Source: DATARH01 sp050246595
GTDB lineage: Bacteria > Pseudomonadota > Alphaproteobacteria > ATCC43930 > CGMCC-115725
Assembly: GCA_050246595.1 (NCBI GenBank)
Contig: JBFWVT010000011.1
Location: 26,293 to 90,292 of the forward strand
DNA: 64,000 nt
Direction: 5' to 3'
Positions 60,292 through 64,000 of the stretch are shown in pieces. Position 1 is the first letter of the stretch, and each line of letters opens with the position of its first letter. Both the position numbers and the translations under genes were made by a program. The notes under the pieces were generated by a model, which saw nothing but the letters and a program-made list of their open reading frames with translations, was not told the origin of the DNA and did not search any database.

Positions 60292-61056
60292 ATGACCGGA
60301 GCGCAGGCACTGTCGGGCAAGGTGGCGATCGTTACCGGAGCCGGCAAGAATATCGGCAAGGCGATCGCGCTCGCGCTCGCTGCGGACGGCGCCTCGGTGA
60401 TCGTCAACGGACGCGGCGACCGCGCCATTGTCGAGCAGACCGCTGGCGCAATCCGCGCCGGCGGCGGCCATGCGCTGCCCTACCTGGCCGATGTGTCAAA
60501 GCCGGATCAGGTCGCGGCGATGGTCGAGGCAGCGGTCAGGGAATTCGGCGGGATCGACATCGCTATCGGCAATGCCGGGCTGCGCCGCCAGACGCCATTT
60601 CTACAGATGAGCCTGGAGGAGTGGCACGAGATCCTGTCGGTCGCGCTCGACGGCGCCTTTATTCTCGCGCAAGCAAGCGTGCCGGAGATGATCAAGCGCG
60701 GCGGCGGCAGCTTGATCGGGTTGTCCGGCGTCTCGCATCACGCCGGAGCGGTCGGGCGGGTCCACGTCAACGCCTCAAAGGCCGGGCTTGAAGGGTTGAT
60801 GCGCGGTCTCGCGATGGAGCTGGCGCCGCACGGCATCACAGCCAATTGCGTCGCGCCCGGCTCGATCGACACGGCGCGCGGCGCCTCGGCCGGCGGTCCG
60901 CAGGGGCGCGGCAGCCTCGCGCGCGGCATTCCCCTGGGGCGGCAGGGGCGGGCCGAGGAGATCGCGGCGATGGTGCGCTTCCTGGCCGGACCGGAAGGGC
61001 GCTACATCACCGGACAGACGATCCACGTCAATGGCGGTCTGTTCCTGGGCAAGTAG
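60292..61056 (+). CDS. Short-chain dehydrogenase/reductase lacking the standard tyrosine
   Basis: A 254-residue SDR. The Rossmann loop TGAGKNIGKAIALAL is near residue 16 and the NAG motif is GNAGLRR at about 94-97. The active-site region reads SGVSHHAGAVGRVHVNASKAG: the serine and lysine are there, but the residue four before the lysine, normally tyrosine (HYNASKAG), is valine. The protein may be a non-canonical or non-catalytic SDR. The terminal NVNGG-type motif (IHVNGGLFLGK) is normal. Substrate unknown. Confidence 0.88.
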   Translation: MTGAQALSGKVAIVTGAGKNIGKAIALALAADGASVIVNGRGDRAIVEQTAGAIRAGGGHALPYLADVSKPDQVAAMVEAAVREFGGIDIAIGNAGLRRQTPFLQMSLEEWHEILSVALDGAFILAQASVPEMIKRGGGSLIGLSGVSHHAGAVGRVHVNASKAGLEGLMRGLAMELAPHGITANCVAPGSIDTARGASAGGPQGRGSLARGIPLGRQGRAEEIAAMVRFLAGPEGRYITGQTIHVNGGLFLGK

Positions 61057-61113
61057 CCGCTCCGGCGGGCGCGGTTCCCCGGAGCGCGGCGGGTCCGCGG
61101 CACGGTCGGCGCG

Positions 61114-61608
61114 ATGGAGCCGGACGCCCTTCACCTGCTGGGACTGCTGTTGCTGCTTGCGGTCGCGAACGGAGCGCCGCTGCTCGCCAAAAAGGCCTGG
61201 GGCGGCGCGCTGGCATGGCCGCTCGATGGCGGCATGTGCTTTGTAGACGGGCGCCCGGTATTCGGCTCGTCAAAGACCGTGCGCGGTGTCCTGGTTTCGG
61301 TGGCGGCAACGGCAGCCGCCGCGCCGCTGGTCGGGATTGCGTGGTGGCTCGGCGCGCTGATCGGGGCGACCGCGATGGCCGGCGATTTGATTTCGAGCTT
61401 TATCAAGCGGCGGCTCAACCGGCCGCCGAGCAGCCGGGCCCTCGGTCTCGACCACATTCCTGAATCGCTGCTGCCGCTTCTCGCTTGCCACAAGGCGCTG
61501 GCGCTGACGGCGGCGGATATCGCCATCGTCGTCGCGGCGTTTTTTGTCGGCGCGGTCGTGCTGTCGCGCCTGCTGTACTGGGTCGGATTGCGCGACGAGC
61601 CTTATTGA
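61114..61608 (+). CDS. CDP-archaeol synthase-like (CarS) membrane protein
   Basis: A 164-residue membrane protein with about four hydrophobic helices. It has the CarS/CdsA-type features: ANGAPLLAKKAW near the N-terminus, LDGGMCFVDGRPVFGSSKTV, and the GATAMAGDLISSFIKRRLNRP segment with charged residues that bind CDP and Mg. It likely makes a CDP-activated lipid alcohol. In bacteria such CarS-like proteins occur sporadically; the lipid is unknown. Next to an SDR gene. Confidence 0.82.
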   Translation: MEPDALHLLGLLLLLAVANGAPLLAKKAWGGALAWPLDGGMCFVDGRPVFGSSKTVRGVLVSVAATAAAAPLVGIAWWLGALIGATAMAGDLISSFIKRRLNRPPSSRALGLDHIPESLLPLLACHKALALTAADIAIVVAAFFVGAVVLSRLLYWVGLRDEPY

Positions 61609-61645
61609 CTTCTGCCTGCGAGGCCCGCCTGCGGCGCGGCGCGGA

Positions 61646-62599
61646 TCAGAGGCGGTGCAGGCGGTGCAGGCGGTGCAGCGTGACCGCCGGCGGGCAGTTC
61701 AACCGCACCGGTTCGACGCAGGACCCGACCCCGACCGAGGTGTAGCCGGTCAGACCGCGATAGACCCAGCCTCCCGCACCCATATGGCGCGGCAGGACCG
61801 AGTCGAGCGTGATCGGGATCGCGCCGGGCAGGCAGATCTGGCCGCCATGCGTGTGCCCGCTCAACATCAGGTCGAACCCGGCGGAAGCCGCCTCGCGATA
61901 TACCTCGGGGGTGTGCGACAGCAGGATCGAAAACGCGGCTGCCGGAATCCCGGAAGCCGCTTTTTTAATATCGTGCAGGCGATAAAGATGCGCGTCGTCG
62001 ATGCCGGCGAGATGGACCGCGCGATTGCCGCGGACGATCGGGTCGCACTCGTTGAGCAGAACCCGGATGCCGATCGCTTCGAGCCCGGGCACCATCAGGA
62101 TCGAATCGTGATTGCCGAGAACGGCATAGACCGGCTCCGGCAGATATGGACGCAGCCGGGCCAATCCGGCGAGGCAGGCGTCGAATGGTCCGTATGTCTG
62201 GCCGCGGAAATCACCGGTCAGAACGCAGAGATCGCAGCGCAGACCCGGCAACAGCCCGGCAAGCTGGCGCATCGCCTCCGCGCTGATATCGACGTGCATG
62301 TCGCTGACATGCAGGATCGTAAACCCGTCAAACGCCTCGGGCAGGGTTGCGAAGCGCAGCAGGTTTTCCTCCACCTGCACGCGCGCCGCGTTGGCGCGGG
62401 CGCGACGGTACAGCCCGACCGCTTTCAACGCGCCGCGAACAAGAAGCGGCGAGTATTGAAGATTCCTGAGGCGCAATGACGCGAGCCCGCCGCGCGATAC
62501 GCGCTGCTCATGGCGGGATTCACGCCGCAGCCGCTCGGTTGCATGCGCGGTTCCAAGACGGCGGTCGAGCTGGTGCAGGATTTCCGGTTCGGGACGCAT
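61646..62599 (-). CDS. Metallophosphoesterase, YkuE/YaeI type
   Basis: A 317-residue protein. The five metal motifs are clear: D-x-H (LHVSDMHVD), GDF, GNHD (LGNHDSI), H (LLSHTPEV), and GHTH (SGHTHGGQI). This is the group that includes lipid A-related UDP-diacylglucosamine-type and YkuE phosphodiesterases, but no signal peptide or membrane segment is visible. Odd feature: the last ten residues are a repeat (LHRLHRLHRL) from three copies of a 9-bp unit (61651-61677, ggcggtgca) just before the stop. Confidence 0.87.
   Translation of the reverse strand: MRPEPEILHQLDRRLGTAHATERLRRESRHEQRVSRGGLASLRLRNLQYSPLLVRGALKAVGLYRRARANAARVQVEENLLRFATLPEAFDGFTILHVSDMHVDISAEAMRQLAGLLPGLRCDLCVLTGDFRGQTYGPFDACLAGLARLRPYLPEPVYAVLGNHDSILMVPGLEAIGIRVLLNECDPIVRGNRAVHLAGIDDAHLYRLHDIKKAASGIPAAAFSILLSHTPEVYREAASAGFDLMLSGHTHGGQICLPGAIPITLDSVLPRHMGAGGWVYRGLTGYTSVGVGSCVEPVRLNCPPAVTLHRLHRLHRL
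61651..61677. repeat. 9-bp tandem repeat coding for the phosphoesterase C-terminus
   Basis: Three perfect copies of ggcggtgca (plus strand) give three HRL tripeptide repeats at the C-terminus of the metallophosphoesterase (minus strand). Copy number could change the tail length by three residues per unit without a frame shift. Confidence 0.9.
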
Positions 62600-62774
62600 C
62601 GATTTTGGCTGAGCGGCTTAAGGACGTGCCACAACGACTTTGGCGCGGCGCGTAATCCGAGACGTACCGGTTCTTAGCAAAAAACTACTTAACAGAGAAG
62701 CAGAGAACATGCTCGTCATCGCGGGTTGTTGCAACCGGCTCCGCGGGCGCCGGCAATACGCGTGCCAAAAGGCT

Positions 62775-64000
62775 TTAAAATGCCCGGCCGCGATCCGATT
62801 GCCGCCGATCGGTCGCCGCTTGTTTCGGGAGGACGGGGAGCAGGATGTGCGAGGGTCGCTCGGCCGCTGCGAAGATCCGGTTGCGGGCCGGGCGCGGATA
62901 ACACCACGCGCCTTCCGGCTCGCCCGAGTTCGGGTTGACGTCGAAATGCGGGAAGTTGCTGCTCGATATATCGAGCCGCAGCCGGTGACCGCGGCGGAAC
63001 AGGTTGCCGATCGGGAACAGCTCGATCGTGATCGCGTAGACCTCGCCCGGGGTCATTGGGGCGGGATGCTCCCAGCTATCGCGGTAGCGCACCCGCAGCA
63101 GCCCCTCGGTCAGGTTCATCGCGAACCCGCTCGGGTGATCCGCGCTCGGCGGATAGAGGTCGATCAGCCTGGCGGTGAAATCGGTATCCGGCGCGTCGGA
63201 GGCGATCCACAAACGCGCCCTCACCGGCCCGACGATTTCGAGATCGTCGTCGAGCGGCGGCGTCGTAAAGACCAGCACATCGGGACGGTCCGCCGCCGCG
63301 CTTTGGTCGAAGGCGCCGGCCTGCATGACCGGCTCTCCGGAGCTGATCGCGCCGCCGCGTGTCGATGCCGGGTCGCGCGGGTCGAAGACATAATCGAGCG
63401 CCCCCGTGCCGGCGGCCGGGACCGGCCCGAGACCGCGATCCGGGTGCAGATAAAAGCGCGTCCAGCGCGTCTCGGGCAGCGGCCACTCGGAGGCGGCACG
63501 CCAGCGCCCGCCATGATCGAGCCTGCCGTCGCGGTTGCGCCGCCCGGAGCCGCCGCCCATCACAAAAACCCGCACCTTCGGTTCCGCCTCGACCCCGTTC
63601 GAAACACCGCGTACCCAGCAGTCGAACCAGCGCCGGCGCAGCTCGAAAAAATCCCCGGCGAGGTTGCCGTCAACCGGGGCCGCCTCGCCAAAATCGACCT
63701 CGCCGGCATGGCTCAGCGAGCGATCGCCATGCGTCCACGGGCCGAGGATCAGACGCTGCGGAGCGCGCCCGGCGCGCGACAGACCGAGATAGTTGTCGGT
63801 CGCGGTGCGGGCATAGGGGTCGTACCAGCCCGACAGATGCACGACCGGGACCGGCGAGTAGCGGTCGTAAAACCCCTCGGCCCAGATGCCGGGCTGCTTC
63901 CAGTACGCGTCGAAGACGCCGCGCGACCACTGCTCGAACAGAGAGTCCTCGTATTCGGGAGCGGCGCTGACCGGCGAATTTCCCCGGCGCCACGGCAGCC
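62775..64000 (-). CDS. CocE/NonD family alpha/beta-hydrolase, 5' part beyond the window
   Basis: The reading frame is open to the window edge; only the C-terminal about 408 residues are present. The visible segment starts in the LPWRRGNSPV region, then WKQPGIWAEGFYDRYSPVPV and HLSGWYDPYARTATDNYLGL, which hold the catalytic aspartate region of CocE/X-Pro dipeptidyl-peptidase hydrolases. A catalytic histidine follows in GPWTHGDRSLS. The final 200 residues form the beta-jelly-roll domain (PVRARLWIASDAPDTDFTAR). The serine is beyond the window. It likely hydrolyses an ester or amide. Confidence 0.85.
   Translation of the reverse strand, partial: LPWRRGNSPVSAAPEYEDSLFEQWSRGVFDAYWKQPGIWAEGFYDRYSPVPVVHLSGWYDPYARTATDNYLGLSRAGRAPQRLILGPWTHGDRSLSHAGEVDFGEAAPVDGNLAGDFFELRRRWFDCWVRGVSNGVEAEPKVRVFVMGGGSGRRNRDGRLDHGGRWRAASEWPLPETRWTRFYLHPDRGLGPVPAAGTGALDYVFDPRDPASTRGGAISSGEPVMQAGAFDQSAAADRPDVLVFTTPPLDDDLEIVGPVRARLWIASDAPDTDFTARLIDLYPPSADHPSGFAMNLTEGLLRVRYRDSWEHPAPMTPGEVYAITIELFPIGNLFRRGHRLRLDISSSNFPHFDVNPNSGEPEGAWCYPRPARNRIFAAAERPSHILLPVLPKQAATDRRQSDRGRAF

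Noticed and set aside
1..64000. tRNA, rRNA or CRISPR array
   Set aside because: No cloverleaf with a GTTCGANTC arm, no rRNA-like segment and no regularly spaced repeat-spacer array was seen by eye. The tandem repeats found are 9 to 20 bp with no unique spacers.

Overview
The window looks like part of the chromosome of a GC-rich alphaproteobacterium. Most genes have strongly GC-biased codon use. The gene families (DUF1491, DUF1194, YjbQ, single-receiver regulators, a long Dcd-type deaminase, a fused CysNC, TRAP and Pht5-like binding proteins) are all common in Rhodospirillales and Hyphomicrobiales. That placement is inferred from gene content, not from a phylogeny. About 57 protein genes can be supported. 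I see no tRNA, rRNA, CRISPR array, intact insertion sequence or prophage.

Layout. 1-5105 (+): a catabolic-looking operon of a molybdenum hydroxylase large subunit (cut by the window edge), an acyl-CoA ligase, a quinone oxidoreductase and a Pht5-like/periplasmic-binding-like protein. 5141-11426: a ZIP metal transporter, small membrane or coiled-coil proteins, a cupin, a luciferase-like oxidoreductase, an EcsC protein and an amidohydrolase. 11830-16140 (+): rpmI-rplT, a terminator-like hairpin, then pheS-pheT. 16237-19475 (-): cysK, an alanyl-tRNA editing protein, a mercaptopyruvate sulfurtransferase and an acetyltransferase in one tight operon. 19476-23100 (+): an AT-rich island encoding three secreted proteins, namely a GH24 lysozyme, an HExxH metallopeptidase and a protein with three cyanovirin-type repeats.

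23185-28193: a dCTP deaminase-family protein, a Nudix hydrolase with a DUF1491 protein, a lipoprotein, and a fatty-acyl-AMP ligase with its acyl carrier protein. 28610-33648 (-): a TRAP transporter (DctQ-DctM-DctP) followed by an N-acyl-D-amino-acid deacylase, together an uptake-and-hydrolysis unit. 33796-36360: a winged-helix/TolB/TPR regulator divergent from a methyltransferase. 36671-38854 (-): a large secreted beta-helix-like protein. 39314-41148 (+): a DrrAB-type ABC exporter. 41309-44652 (-): two tandem enolase-superfamily paralogues, a coiled-coil protein and YjbQ.

44769-55174: a DUF1194 protein, a large class A penicillin-binding protein, a phosphoesterase-MaoC-MetE-like operon, gapA, a HAD phosphatase, an M15 peptidase with a peptidoglycan-binding domain, and a secreted protein. 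55362-60134 (-): a histidine kinase and a lone receiver protein, followed closely by cysD-cysNC for sulfate activation. 60292-64000: a short-chain dehydrogenase lacking the usual catalytic tyrosine, a CarS-like CDP-alcohol synthase, a metallophosphoesterase and the C-terminal part of a CocE/NonD hydrolase.

The window is rich in small repeats. At least five short elements share exchangeable ends and cores, like MITEs. GC-rich hairpins lie between most convergent gene pairs. Several short tandem duplications sit exactly at stop codons. There is also a 16-C tract and a perfect 38-bp palindrome inside the histidine kinase gene. All functions are inferred from sequence motifs read by eye; no database search was run.
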